Of a DNA stretch of 64,000 nucleotides, positions 12,197-23,098 are shown piece after piece (positions within the stretch are counted from its first letter, which is position 1; the number at the start of each line of letters is the position of its first letter). The DNA is from Pilasporangium apinafurcum (taxonomy: Eukaryota; Oomycota; Peronosporomycetes; Pythiales; Pythiaceae). The DNA lies in the NCBI GenBank assembly GCA_001600495.1, contig BCKE01000072.1, forward strand, positions 129,194-193,193, written 5' to 3'. The notes under the pieces were generated by a model that searched no databases, had not been told where the DNA came from, and worked only from the letters and a program-made list of their open reading frames with translations. The position numbers and the translations under genes were made by a program.

Positions 12197-12354
12197 ACAA
12201 ACAGAATCCCGTAATTACCACTGCGTAACCCTATTAAATATGGAAACGTAACCTTTACTTTTTCATATGGTTATACTGCTGTGTAATCTGCTTGTGCTTC
12301 TAATTTTTCCGGTTGATTGGCATCCGTGAAGAGATCCATCAGATCTAAAGCAAG

Positions 12355-12375
12355 CTTCATTCTCTCTACCGCTAT
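12355..12375 (+). promoter_or_regulatory. Possible oomycete initiator-like element
   Basis: TTCATTCTCTCTACCGC about 45 bp before the LysM start codon resembles the oomycete core-promoter initiator consensus (TCATTYY-type). This is a match by eye only. Confidence 0.28.
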
Positions 12376-12407
12376 TTCTCGTTCGTTCTTATAAATTGAT
12401 CGCAACC

Positions 12408-13436
12408 ATGTATGGAACGGTAGTGAGTAGCGCTTCTTCTTCTAGTAACCGCAGCAGTCGCCTGGACAACCACACACCACCGCAGGTTATCGCGTCGCCA
12501 TTCCGCTACCAGGTGCAAGAGGGAGAGACAATCACAGACATCGCTGAGAAAACAAACACAACCGTCGAGAAGATTTGTGAGTTGAATCCAATGCTCATAC
12601 CCAGTCATTCGAAAAAGCGGCGTGTCAAAGTCTATCCTGGTCAGCAGCTGATTGTAGAGGAAGCGCAACAGGTCTCGCTGCCTCCTCCGCCAGAATGCAT
12701 TGACAACGGATGGGGACAAATGCATGTCGTCCGTGCAGGCGAATCGCTTCGAGAAATCGCCGTGCAGTACAACACTACTGAAGAAATTCTGCGTCAGGAT
12801 AATCGTCAGTATTTCCCCACAGGTGAGCGTGGCATGCTTTTCCCAGGACAATTGCTGCACGTGCGTGTCATCAACACGGGCGAAATGGAACCAGATCATA
12901 ACGAATCCTGTGCACAAAACGACGAAAGACCCGTTCTGACCGCGAATACGACGTATTCCTCTTCATCTGCTGCTTTCTCTAAGTATAAGACCCATTTGGT
13001 GGAGAAGACCGACACGTTCGAGTCTATTTGTCGTGCGTACAACATCACATACCCTCACCTCATCCAGATCAATCGCGGTCGATACCCCGTCGGTGTTCGG
13101 GCGGTACTGGTAGTGGGCGAACGTTTGATCGTTCCTGATCACTACGCTTCGCAGCAAGAGGCCGGTCGGCGCAATATTGCCGAAGTAAAGCTCACCAAGC
13201 AGATCCACATCGTGGAAGCTGACGAGACACCGCATTCGATCGCTGAGAGGTACCACATGACTTACGATGAGCTCCGTGAGTTCAATCGTGCGTACTTCCC
13301 GAAGGGATACAAAGGAGAGATCCGCGAAGGCTACAAACTCGTTGTGAAGCGAGTGGAGCACGATGAATATCACTCTATTGGAGGCGGTGAAGAGGAGGAG
13401 GGATTTGCATCAGGACGTAGTGTTATGACAGCATAA
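12408..13436 (+). CDS. Protein with four LysM domains, no signal peptide
   Basis: A single exon of 342 residues. Four LysM modules are visible near residues 32-85, 104-155, 193-240 and 264-315. Each has the pattern of a V-x-x-G/D-E-T opening, an IA/IC helix, an N-R or N-P turn and a closing P/V-G-Q/E-x-L-x-V strand (for example YQVQEGETITDIAEK, HVVRAGESLREIAVQY, HLVEKTDTFESICRAY, HIVEADETPHSIAERY). LysM domains normally bind chitin or peptidoglycan-type N-acetylglucosamine polymers. Here the N-terminus is Ser-rich with no hydrophobic leader, so the protein looks cytosolic or unconventionally targeted. The first in-frame ATG is at 12408. Confidence 0.9.
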   Translation: MYGTVVSSASSSSNRSSRLDNHTPPQVIASPFRYQVQEGETITDIAEKTNTTVEKICELNPMLIPSHSKKRRVKVYPGQQLIVEEAQQVSLPPPPECIDNGWGQMHVVRAGESLREIAVQYNTTEEILRQDNRQYFPTGERGMLFPGQLLHVRVINTGEMEPDHNESCAQNDERPVLTANTTYSSSSAAFSKYKTHLVEKTDTFESICRAYNITYPHLIQINRGRYPVGVRAVLVVGERLIVPDHYASQQEAGRRNIAEVKLTKQIHIVEADETPHSIAERYHMTYDELREFNRAYFPKGYKGEIREGYKLVVKRVEHDEYHSIGGGEEEEGFASGRSVMTA

Positions 13437-13593
13437 GAGGATATGATCTCTCGCTTTGATTGTGTATTTTATGGAGTCAAACTAATGAATGTAAGAGAAT
13501 GGAGCATCGTGTCATAGCAAATACTACATGTATTTTGCGGTAAACACAACTACGACATGCATCTGTGATATCATTTTCCATCGATTTGATTCA

Positions 13594-16500
13594 TTATTCA
13601 CGTGGTGTGGCTACTTCTCGGAGGCGTGACGAACGACGCACAGACGTATTGTCGGGTGGTGTTTGCTCTGTGACAGTGAGAGATGAGTACGACGATTCCA
13701 CTGTCGTCATGTTATTGGCATCAACAGTCGTTCGAGAACTGGTCGACGAGTACAGGCTTGTCTGAGTGGATTCGATTGCTGCCGATACATGGCGAGCCAC
13801 CGGTCCAAATTCATGTGCTGATGAGAGGTATGACGTTGCCTCCACTGATTCATCTGACTCATACACTTGATCTTCCGCTAAATACTCTTCTGATCCGTCC
13901 TCTGATGCTGCGCTTTCCTCATAGTAATACCCCCGGGCTTCAGGCTCAGGCTCTCCATATGTGGATCCGACTCTGGGCAAATACTCAACTTCTTCGGCAT
14001 CCGTGTCCGATATTTCTGCCGGTCTCTGCCAACGTTTGCGTTGAGGACTAAACGCATTGCGACGTGGTTTTCGCTGCAATAAACGACGGTAGCGGCCGCT
14101 CAAGAAATACGCTGTCATGAGACCCAAAACGACAAATCCCATCGAAAACAGACCCATCTGGAGCACTGTGGAATTTGATACATTACTGATCGATTTTGAA
14201 GCGGTGGACGGAGCCGACACAACATCGACATGTTTTGTATATACATAGTTCAGCTCCACCCTCGGTTTGTTTTCTGTCAAATGAATATCTTCTTGATTAG
14301 AAATTTTTTCACGTGCGCGCTCTTCACCCACCTCTGTTTTGAGGACAACTCTACCTTCCTCCATACGCCCAGCCTGGTCGTGTGATACACTTACACGCTC
14401 CATTTCCAGTCTTGCTGCAGCAGCTAGTTTCTCTTCAGCTTCTTTTCGCTGTGTGCTCAATCTTTCTTCCTCCATCCATGCCTCTTCCCGAAGACGTTCT
14501 TCTTCTGCTTTAATGGCCTCTAATCGAACGCGTGCCTCTTCCAGCTTCTCCAGGCGAGCAAGCTCCTGTTCAGTTCGTTTACGGTCCTCCTCTTGTCGAA
14601 ATTGTTCCCATTTTATTGCTTCAGCTTGCTCTTCTTTGACTTTCATACGTTCTGCAAGAAGTCGCTTCTGTTCAGCCTCAACCTTTGCTGCGAGTTCTTC
14701 TGCTTGTTTACGCTCTGTTTCTAATCGTTGTTCTTCTCTTTTTGCAGCTTCTACTACTTCCTGTTCCGCTTTTTCACGCTCATTTTGCAGTCTCAATTCT
14801 TCTAGTTTGGCTAACAATGCAAGCTCCTCAACAGCATGCACGCGCTCCAGTTTAAGTTGTTCTTCTTCTAGTTCCATAGCTTCCACATTCTGGGCACGCT
14901 GAGCGTTCATCTTTTGTTCTACTAAGTCAGCTGTCTCCCTTAACTCTTCCTCGACTACTCTCCATTCCTCTTCGATAAGAAGCTTTTCTGTTTCTGAAGT
15001 TTGAGATAATTCATCATTACCTTGCTTTTGCGCAGCCATGATTCGCTCTTCTTCTTTCTTCAGCTTGTCTTGTACATCTTTTTCGGCAGTATATAATTGA
15101 CTCTTGACTTGTGCAGCGGTCTCCTTCAGTCTTTCCACCTCCTGGTGGACATGCTCCTGCTCTAACTCATTCAGTACGCGTTCGTATTCGGCCAGCTCGG
15201 TCTGAATGGACTTCATGAACTCCTGAGCTATCTCTTCTGTGTATTTTTCAATGTGCTGAGTAGCAATCAGCTTTGCTTCATGAATACTCTCTAGGATAAC
15301 TGCGCGAGTCTCCACAAGTATCGATTCTGTTACAGTAGTATATGCGGCTCGTCTTTTCTTCATTCGCTTCAGTTCTTCAAGAACCCACGCCTCTTGCTCA
15401 AGAAGTAGTTCTTTAACTTTTACGTTCATTTTCATCTGGTTATCTTCCATGGGAATTAATAGGCGTGCACGAGTGGCTTCGATTACGTCAATCTCCGACT
15501 CAAGATTAGCCGGATATACTGTCGTTGTCCACAGGTGATGAATATGCTTGGTAATATAATTGAGAGCAGAGACAGCACCGTCATACACATTCGCTGCGAT
15601 CTTGGACAGCTCATTGATCAGCTTGTGCAAAAGTGCTTGTAACAATGCAGTAGCGTGCAGAATGACATTGTACACCCATTTACCACTTGATACTAATGTA
15701 TCCTTCCATGGCGCATTGTAGAACGAGCTCACACGTTGCGAGATACGTTGCCACAAATCATTCAAGAACAAAATAATCCAATGCGACTCGTTATTGTCGA
15801 GAAACCACCGTTCAACGACATTCATGGCTCCCATTTTGATTTTCGTAAAATTCGACTGCAGGTAATCAACCACTTGGTTGAATTTTGACTGCAGGGCCAC
15901 AGCAAACGGTAATGAAGGATAGAGAGTGCAAACACTCCAAATGTAAACAGCGCCAATCGTAATCAACGCGATGACACCTAGTAGCGGCTTCTTATAATCG
16001 TGTTTGCTCTTCGACACAGGCGTCTGCTGCCTGCGAGGTGAATGAATCTTCGTATCTGAGTGTTCTGTAGCTGCGCGGACTGGTAAAGGTCTTGAAGGTG
16101 ACGGAAAATCGTCACGATTGTTACCATAAAAATGCTGCATGTCGGTACCTTCGCCAAGTGATAAATATTGAATATCTTCCTTGGAAAGTTCCTCGACCTC
16201 AGTGGCGATCTTCTCCTCAACACACACGGATTCCTCAAGTACGACGTCACTTTCTCCTTGTTCGTGCATTCTCTGATTGTCTTCTAGCTCTTTCCCCTCT
16301 ATTGCGTCTCGCTGAGCTGCGAGAATCGCTGCATCAATTCGAGACGTTAGATCTTGTTCGACAATGTATCTTTCATGGTGCTGGTGGTGATGATGCTGAT
16401 GCTGATAAGGTACCGTGGCTTCACCGTCATCTGTTCCACTGCTCATCTGATCATTTGTATTGTCATGATCCTCCACATTACGCTTCTCAAAATACATCGT

Positions 16501-17169
16501 CCGAAAACGTTCATCAGGAAATCCTATTTCTTCATCACTCGCAACGCTTTGCGTTGTTCCAGTAGTTGGTGTCGGTTCCCCATCTTGGTCAAAATACTCA
16601 GCTTCCATGTCTGTAGATCCAAGGTCGATGTTCCCAAATTGATGGCTTTCTCCTTCAGACTCGGTCGACCCAATTGAATGTCGACTGGCAGTGTCTTCAC
16701 TCATGGGTTCATCCTGCGCCAAGTGCCGATCGACGTCTAGATGCAGTTGTTCATGGAAATGCTGGTGCTGTATGCGTTCACTGTCAACTTTTTCACCATC
16801 ATCATCCTCTTGTTGGTGTTGATAACGATAGTGTTGATGTTGTTCCACTTCTTGATTTTCAAACGCTTCAATCCGAGGAGGAAACTCTATCTGCTGCTGC
16901 TGGTGATCCTGAGAAAGTGAAGTCGCTAACTTGCTGCTCTCCACAACGGCCTTTTTCATTGTCGGTGGCGCCATGTTCGCGCGTCGCTGTCGTAGAATCT
17001 GCTCTTTGCTTCTGGTGGTTGAGTTGCGCTTCTGTGAGGGAGAGACGGGTTGCATTTTCTCCTCTTGTTGTTGCTGCTGTCGCTGCCGCCGTGTCTCCTC
17101 TTGGCGGCGCTTCCACTGCAGCAACTGCTCCTTCCGGAGGTCCCGCTCCTGTGATGCAGCCGTTGGCAT
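13594..17169 (-). CDS. Large two-TM coiled-coil protein, function unknown
   Basis: A single exon of 1191 residues, starting at the first in-frame ATG. It is not recognised as a family. The N-terminal 390 residues are Gln/His/Glu-rich and low complexity, with a basic RKEQLLQWKRRQEE start. A first TM segment lies near residues 393-415 (GVIALITIGAVYIWSV). About 550 residues follow, with long Glu/Lys/Arg-rich heptads (for example EEERLREEAWMEEERLS) typical of a coiled coil. A second TM segment near 1003-1023 (GLFSMGFVVLGLMTAYFL) leads to a basic KPRRN stretch and a Ser/Glu-rich tail. The geometry, with a long coil between two membrane anchors, suggests a tether or spacer in an internal membrane. 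This is inference. Confidence 0.85.
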   Translation of the reverse strand: MPTAASQERDLRKEQLLQWKRRQEETRRQRQQQQQEEKMQPVSPSQKRNSTTRSKEQILRQRRANMAPPTMKKAVVESSKLATSLSQDHQQQQIEFPPRIEAFENQEVEQHQHYRYQHQQEDDDGEKVDSERIQHQHFHEQLHLDVDRHLAQDEPMSEDTASRHSIGSTESEGESHQFGNIDLGSTDMEAEYFDQDGEPTPTTGTTQSVASDEEIGFPDERFRTMYFEKRNVEDHDNTNDQMSSGTDDGEATVPYQHQHHHHQHHERYIVEQDLTSRIDAAILAAQRDAIEGKELEDNQRMHEQGESDVVLEESVCVEEKIATEVEELSKEDIQYLSLGEGTDMQHFYGNNRDDFPSPSRPLPVRAATEHSDTKIHSPRRQQTPVSKSKHDYKKPLLGVIALITIGAVYIWSVCTLYPSLPFAVALQSKFNQVVDYLQSNFTKIKMGAMNVVERWFLDNNESHWIILFLNDLWQRISQRVSSFYNAPWKDTLVSSGKWVYNVILHATALLQALLHKLINELSKIAANVYDGAVSALNYITKHIHHLWTTTVYPANLESEIDVIEATRARLLIPMEDNQMKMNVKVKELLLEQEAWVLEELKRMKKRRAAYTTVTESILVETRAVILESIHEAKLIATQHIEKYTEEIAQEFMKSIQTELAEYERVLNELEQEHVHQEVERLKETAAQVKSQLYTAEKDVQDKLKKEEERIMAAQKQGNDELSQTSETEKLLIEEEWRVVEEELRETADLVEQKMNAQRAQNVEAMELEEEQLKLERVHAVEELALLAKLEELRLQNEREKAEQEVVEAAKREEQRLETERKQAEELAAKVEAEQKRLLAERMKVKEEQAEAIKWEQFRQEEDRKRTEQELARLEKLEEARVRLEAIKAEEERLREEAWMEEERLSTQRKEAEEKLAAAARLEMERVSVSHDQAGRMEEGRVVLKTEVGEERAREKISNQEDIHLTENKPRVELNYVYTKHVDVVSAPSTASKSISNVSNSTVLQMGLFSMGFVVLGLMTAYFLSGRYRRLLQRKPRRNAFSPQRKRWQRPAEISDTDAEEVEYLPRVGSTYGEPEPEARGYYYEESAASEDGSEEYLAEDQVYESDESVEATSYLSSAHEFGPVARHVSAAIESTQTSLYSSTSSRTTVDANNMTTVESSYSSLTVTEQTPPDNTSVRRSSRLREVATPRE

Positions 17170-19221
17170 TGTGCTTTTCTGTGTATATGGAGAGAAAGAA
17201 CACGAATCGGCTCGTCGCAGATGACCTTTTTCCTTTCCGAAGTTTCCTTCTGAGTTTCCTTTCCACCGGCAACTGGTGCAAGTTCGTGAACAATCAAATT
17301 CCTGCCTGCGACCTGACACAGATCACACACTAAAATAGGAGAAATATCCTATTTCATATGGTATTATGTATTCCGACTTCAATTTGGGGACATGGGTTCA
17401 TAGTAACTGTGGCTAATTGTACCCATTGATCCTCTCATTTGCGAAGTTAATCAATTTTGAAGAAGATTGTATTGTCCATTGATATGCTCCCAAGGGGCTA
17501 ATGGTTCTAGAAATGCGTTGGGAGGAATGTATTTGATAAGTAGTAATGGTAAGACGCTTCATGCATGGATATTACTCTCGACGATTGGCATTGTGTGAGC
17601 ACAAGCACCTTCGTTTTACCATTCGATGATTGTCAACTTGATGTTGAAAAAATTTGTTGCATTGCTTTGAACAATGACAAAATACTCTCTAAACGCTCTA
17701 TAAACCAGAATGGTGTGTGCTGTCTCAGTTACACTGTATCTTACTGCTAAGTTGAGATGTTGATTCCATTGCAGACACAATGCTTCTGTTTGCTTCTATA
17801 GAATTGTAGCGATTCTCATCAAGTCTCGTAATCGTTCTAGATACGATGTCTCATATGTTTACTAAAAGCAAAGCTTCAGTTAGCTTCTAAACTTTCCTGT
17901 GCAATGGTGGTCACGAAAGATTCTGTCGTGCGTGTCATCCATGAAGCTTCCGGCAAAGTTGAAGTCCTGTCACAATCGCGCAACGTACTGGATCCAAGGT
18001 CATCGCTGATACCGACAGGCCGTCGCCTTGGGTGCAAATAGCAGGGGCAATATAGGGTGCTAGACGCCGACGTTATGTGCATTTACCATAGATCGGTTCT
18101 TGTCCACCAGTGATTGATGAATCCGCTTTTATAAACTCAAAGGCACTTTGATCAGATTGGTATCATCCCTGCATATCTGACTAAGAAGACGCGATAACCA
18201 CAAAGAAACGTTTCGTGCTGCCACTGTTCGCTGATAGGTGTGTACAGAGATGAGCATTTCGCGTGGAATTTGGAACTATGAATCAACTCTTCGATAAGAA
18301 TAAGGCACACGTGCCAGAGGATGACTAAAAAAGATGGGACTAGTATGACTGAGTCAAATAGCGGATGACTCCACACACATGCATGCATGCGGACTCTCGG
18401 CGAAATCCATTTGTAGTTCCATCAAGTAATCATTAGCAAACAATCGAAACTGTGTTGGGTTATTGACAGGGAGTACTCGGGCTCTCATTTATTGCTCTTT
18501 TGCGTTTCAAACACGTACGTGAAGCCGAGATGTCTCAGCAATACCTTGTGCTTCGTCACGTTTCTCTCCTATAATATCGGAAACGTCATCGAGACAGACG
18601 GAGGTACGTTATTCCACCCAACCACCCGTAAGAACCTTAGGTATTGTACGCTGAAAACGAACGAAGAAGAAGAACATAGTATGACGCCAGTACTACTACA
18701 GTATTCGCGTGCCAAGTATAGATCTTGTTGTTCCATGCAGCACAGCGTGTTCATAGACCTCAAAATGGTGGATATCTACTGCTTCGTGTCCATGTTGCCG
18801 TTTGTACATTCATTCTTCATTACTAAATGACAAATCCTCTATATAGGGAACTTTGAAGTAATTCTTATATGGAGGTTTTAGCTTCAGCCCTGCGACAATT
18901 TGCCTGGCAGCATAGAAACCGGATTATTCCCTTGTAAAGAAGGGAGTTTGATTGGGACAGTCAGCTTCAAACGCACCGCCGACACAAAGAAACACGCGCA
19001 CGCAGAGATGGAGACAGCACAAGTATATTTGGCTGGCGTCTGTTGTGTGTTGAGTGGATGAGGCAGCAGCTGGTGCTGCTGACGGGTCGATGTAGCGACG
19101 CGCTAAAACCGACGTTCATCCAGCTGGAGCGGCTACTTCTCTCGCTGCTTACAATTGATTTTTCTTCCACAAACGCACACGCGTCGACTGCTGTTTTTCT
19201 AGTGGTAGCAAACTAGTAACG
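17170..19221. other. Two-kilobase gap without a confident gene
   Basis: Only short open stretches occur, in competing frames. Minus-strand 17876-18082 and plus-strand 18492-18830 look partly protein-like, but I could not join them into a model with consistent splicing. They may be decayed genes. The last 200 bases before 19222 probably hold the MICAL promoter and leader. Confidence 0.45.
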
Positions 19222-22200
19222 ATGGAAGCTTTGTCGGTTCCCCACACATTAATTGTGGACGAACAAAAGCACATGACGCCTGAGGCAGACGAAGATAACA
19301 ATATTCATGTGGAAAATGACCAACCAGAGGCAAGTTGGCATGACATGGACGCCATTAAAGCGAACCACCACCACCACGCGGAGACAGCGAGCGAAACAAC
19401 CGACGAGAGCCGTTCCAGTACGGGCAGTGGCACGGAAGTAGTGCTAAACGAGAATGAACGAATTGAAGAAACAATGGAGACGCCAGTGGATAACCAGCAA
19501 GCACATGACAATAAGAACGACGCCACCGAAGATGTGGCAACAACTCCTAATGACAACAACGCCAAAGAGGTTGTAGTAGCTTCGCCTGACAAGGGAATCA
19601 TGCGAAAAAATTCCGACGACCCTCGTATGAAGTGGATCGGCGAAGGTCTGCTGGATTTGGGAGGCATGGAAGCCATCGATCGACTCGGTGATATCTCTTC
19701 CTACGCGGAACTGGTGAAACAGAGTCGAGCGAACTCTATCCAAGAAGATGAAGTCAAGTCCAATGATATCACAGAGGAGAAGAAAGAACCAGAGATAATC
19801 ACAACTCCAAGCAAATTAAGTACTTTTCTGTCCCAAACAGCAGGAAACCTGAAGGAAAAGGTGACTGCACCAATGCAACGACCACCTCCACCTCCAGTTC
19901 CGGTGGATTCAGTGCAACAAGAGCGTCATATGGAACGGCGTCGCAGTAAACTGCTGGATTTTCTGGCAAACGATGTGGGTGAACGGTATTTAGAAGGTGT
20001 CTATGAGGCTGAAACAAGAGATGACACGGGATCAGAAGGTGATGAACAGGATAAGGACGAACAAAAACAAGCAAAAGAGGCGGATGAAAGGCGTCAACGG
20101 CGCTCCAAACGTGCCAATAGCAAGCTTTTGGCATTCTTGGAACAAGAGATTGGAGAACGCCTTCATGATGTCGAAGCAGGCAGTGACGATGGGTCACAAC
20201 GACATTCAGTGTCCTCTGCTGGATCGTCAGTTACCAGCGTAGATCTTCAACCAAGGAAGAGTGAGCCAAACGGACTGTTAAACTTTGTCACTAAAGTGAT
20301 CCCAGAGAAGCCGAAGCTTGTGATTTTCAATCCCGAGGATTTTAATCTAGAAAAAGAAAACCGTGAGCAAAAGAAGCGCGATGAAAAAGAGATGGCACGA
20401 CGAAAGGTAATGTCATTACTTGCGGAGGAGAATGCGCATCAATCTATCAAGTCTGTGGATGAGACGAAAGTGCAGCGGGAAACTGTGACGGATCGGTACG
20501 GTACAGTCAAGTTACTGGATTTCTTGGACCGAACGGAAGGAGCGAAGCAGAAGCAGATCCGTCGCATCGTGGCGAACAGTGGACCTCCTTCATATACGTC
20601 TGCTTCACCATCGAGCAGTGATTCAGTGTCACCCAAGTCATGGGGTGATTCAAATGACTCACAGAACTTATCTCCTCAGGCGGCAGCTCCTCCACAACCT
20701 GCGAGTCGCCTAGCAAGATTTTTGCATAAATTTACATCAGGGGTTGCCAACTCTCCGCGCCATCAGGACGGCATTATCTCTCATCCACCAAGAACTTCAA
20801 ATAGCAAGCGCATGCTGCCTCCTTCCTCTTCGTCATCGTCGAGAGCTGGAACACCAAGAGTGCGGACTCCTTCTCATTACCAGCAGCCCCTGATGCAAGC
20901 ACGGGGCACCGAAACGGCTCACAGTGATGCAGGTGCTCATAGTGGTCCCTCCTCCTCCGGCAGCGTAACGATGTCGAATACGGCACAATCAGAATCAACA
21001 CGCCATACTTCGGCTCGGATGAGTGTTTTGCTATCATCTTTGGATCAAATCTCGCAGACATGTACCAAGCATGAGCTGAGTGACGTCTCGATTGCTCGAA
21101 TCTCGACGCTGTTGACATCCATTACTCAAATCGTGAAGGAAGACATGCAGAAAAATATCAATGCGAATAAACTTGCACGTCGCAATTCTAATGGAGGATC
21201 GACAGCGTCGTGGGTAATGCCTGAGCAGGATCTTGCAGCATACGACCGTCGTGCGGCATCATTGATTCGTATCCCCGCTACCGAAGCCACACCAGAACGC
21301 ACAATCGTTGCACACGAGTCTGGGCATGCGCATCACGTCAATGACATGAAGCTGCATGTGACCACGAATGTCGTTGAATCTTTCAAAGCATTTGAGACCG
21401 CTCAGAACTTGGTGGAGATTATTGTTAGCTTTCGCAAGTTGTTGACCGATTGTGGACTCTCCGGGGTGAAGCTGGACGAACCATGGCACGTTTATCATCA
21501 TGTGAGAGCAGCAATCAAGGATAAGCTTGGATTCCGTCAAAAGCAACTATTCAAGCTACTGGACACGAAAATGGAGATGTCCGCATACAAGAAGAAACCA
21601 GCTGCTCACAAGCGTGTGTGCGTCATCGGTGCTGGTCCAGTTGGGCTGCGAGCTGCTGTGGAGTTGGCACTTTTGGGTGCGCAAGTAGTCGTGCTCGAGA
21701 AACGTAAAAACTTTACCCGCGAAAACATTCTGCATCTGTGGCCATGGGTGGTGCAAGATCTTACGAGTTTGGGTGCCAAGGTATTTTTCCCTCCATTTTG
21801 CCACTCAACGGCATATTTCCACGTAGGTACACGGCAAATGCAATGCATTCTTCTCAAAATTGGGTTGTTGCTTGGCATAACCATCTTCCCGTCTACTTCC
21901 TTCCAAGAAGTTATCGCTCCGGATGGTATTGCTAGTGAAGGTCGTCCGTTCTATACAGTCGCAACCAAGCCACAGATCCCGTGGATGGAGTTTACCGCTG
22001 TATTGGGTGCCTCTGGCACGCAGGATAACTTGAGCTCACAAGCTGGGATCACTCGCTTCGTGTTCAGTCGAAAAGAAGCAATTGGTATTGTCTGCTACTT
22101 CCCAAATCACGGTACTGCTGAAGAGAAGCGTGTCCGTGAATTCTCATGGACCGTGCAATTCAAACAACAAATGTTTGCAAAATTACGCGAGATCAACATT

Positions 22201-22767
22201 GATCTGGAGAACGTTGTGTACTACCGTGGGGAAATGCACTATGTGGTAATGACTCCAAAACGTCAAAACCTACTGGACGAAGGTGTGTTCAAGAACAATT
22301 ACCCGATGACGACCGATCTTGTTAAGGATAGCAACATCGACAAGAATGCGCTGCATGAGTACGTAAGCCGATTGGTGACATTCTTGGAGATTCCGAAGAA
22401 GTCACCATTTGCACACACACGCGTGTTTGATTTCAGCACCCGCACGCGCGCAGACAAGGCTGCGAGTGTCATTTCATCCAAGGGTAAGAAGTTGTACGTT
22501 GGGTTGATGGGCGATACATTGATGGAGCCATTCTGGCCAGAAGGTGTGGGCACCTGTCGTGGCTTCCTCGGTGCGCTTGATTCTTGCTGGATGGTGGCAC
22601 AGATCGGTCAAAAGTCCGACGAACAGATTCTTGCAGATCGTGAGTTAGCGTACCGGATCATCCAGCATGTCTCGGGTTTCCGTCGCGATGATCTGCAACT
22701 CAATATCCGCAAGTACAATGCTGACCCCAAGTCCAGATACACCGTCAAATTCCCCACTTTATGTTAA
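19222..22767 (+). CDS. MICAL-type flavin monooxygenase with a long repeat-bearing N-terminus
   Basis: A single exon of 1181 residues. The C-terminal 480 residues match the MICAL monooxygenase domain: a helical lead-in (ETAQNLVEIIVSFRKLL...WHVYHHVRAAI), the FAD-binding CVIGAGPVGLRAAVELALLG near residue 800, the conserved VVLEKRKNFTRENILHLWPW, and the late flavin motif YVGLMGDTLMEPFWPEGVG. MICALs oxidise methionines of actin and cause filament disassembly. Here the CH, LIM and Rab-binding domains of animal MICALs are absent. The first 690 residues are acidic and Ser-rich, with about seven copies of a short SKLLxFLxxxxGER-like motif near residues 194, 238, 297, 348, 395, 427 and 494. Fused partners or actin-binding roles for these motifs are inference. 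Confidence 0.9.
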   Translation: MEALSVPHTLIVDEQKHMTPEADEDNNIHVENDQPEASWHDMDAIKANHHHHAETASETTDESRSSTGSGTEVVLNENERIEETMETPVDNQQAHDNKNDATEDVATTPNDNNAKEVVVASPDKGIMRKNSDDPRMKWIGEGLLDLGGMEAIDRLGDISSYAELVKQSRANSIQEDEVKSNDITEEKKEPEIITTPSKLSTFLSQTAGNLKEKVTAPMQRPPPPPVPVDSVQQERHMERRRSKLLDFLANDVGERYLEGVYEAETRDDTGSEGDEQDKDEQKQAKEADERRQRRSKRANSKLLAFLEQEIGERLHDVEAGSDDGSQRHSVSSAGSSVTSVDLQPRKSEPNGLLNFVTKVIPEKPKLVIFNPEDFNLEKENREQKKRDEKEMARRKVMSLLAEENAHQSIKSVDETKVQRETVTDRYGTVKLLDFLDRTEGAKQKQIRRIVANSGPPSYTSASPSSSDSVSPKSWGDSNDSQNLSPQAAAPPQPASRLARFLHKFTSGVANSPRHQDGIISHPPRTSNSKRMLPPSSSSSSRAGTPRVRTPSHYQQPLMQARGTETAHSDAGAHSGPSSSGSVTMSNTAQSESTRHTSARMSVLLSSLDQISQTCTKHELSDVSIARISTLLTSITQIVKEDMQKNINANKLARRNSNGGSTASWVMPEQDLAAYDRRAASLIRIPATEATPERTIVAHESGHAHHVNDMKLHVTTNVVESFKAFETAQNLVEIIVSFRKLLTDCGLSGVKLDEPWHVYHHVRAAIKDKLGFRQKQLFKLLDTKMEMSAYKKKPAAHKRVCVIGAGPVGLRAAVELALLGAQVVVLEKRKNFTRENILHLWPWVVQDLTSLGAKVFFPPFCHSTAYFHVGTRQMQCILLKIGLLLGITIFPSTSFQEVIAPDGIASEGRPFYTVATKPQIPWMEFTAVLGASGTQDNLSSQAGITRFVFSRKEAIGIVCYFPNHGTAEEKRVREFSWTVQFKQQMFAKLREINIDLENVVYYRGEMHYVVMTPKRQNLLDEGVFKNNYPMTTDLVKDSNIDKNALHEYVSRLVTFLEIPKKSPFAHTRVFDFSTRTRADKAASVISSKGKKLYVGLMGDTLMEPFWPEGVGTCRGFLGALDSCWMVAQIGQKSDEQILADRELAYRIIQHVSGFRRDDLQLNIRKYNADPKSRYTVKFPTLC

Positions 22768-23098
22768 AAGATGACGGCAACGTGTTGTAAATACTTAAGG
22801 AATATATATTATATAAACTATGCTTGCTGCTTTTGTATTTCGTATTGCTGGAGATCGATTTGTATTCCATATCCATCAAATTCATGCATTCGTTATCGCA
22901 TCCTTGGCAGGTGCATGGAAAAAATGAGCGCTTTTTATTTATACCCCATGAAATAGATGCAAAACCATTACCTCTTTTATTTTATTATTCTCTATAAATG
23001 TATATTTTAATAATAATTGATACAATATTTTAAATTTTAAACCTCTTCAAACCGTTGCGCGCGCTACCTGCAAGAGAAGAGGAAATCGTGAATTGAAC
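22768..23098. other. AT-rich intergenic region
   Basis: 331 bp, very AT-rich around 22975-23040. It carries the MICAL 3' end and the promoter of the RING-like gene. No gene seen. Confidence 0.5.

Noticed and set aside
21600-22767. The flavin domain as a squalene epoxidase or UbiH-type hydroxylase
   Set aside because: The VVLEKRKNFTRENILHLWPW and DTLMEPFWPEG blocks and the helical lead-in are specific to MICAL.
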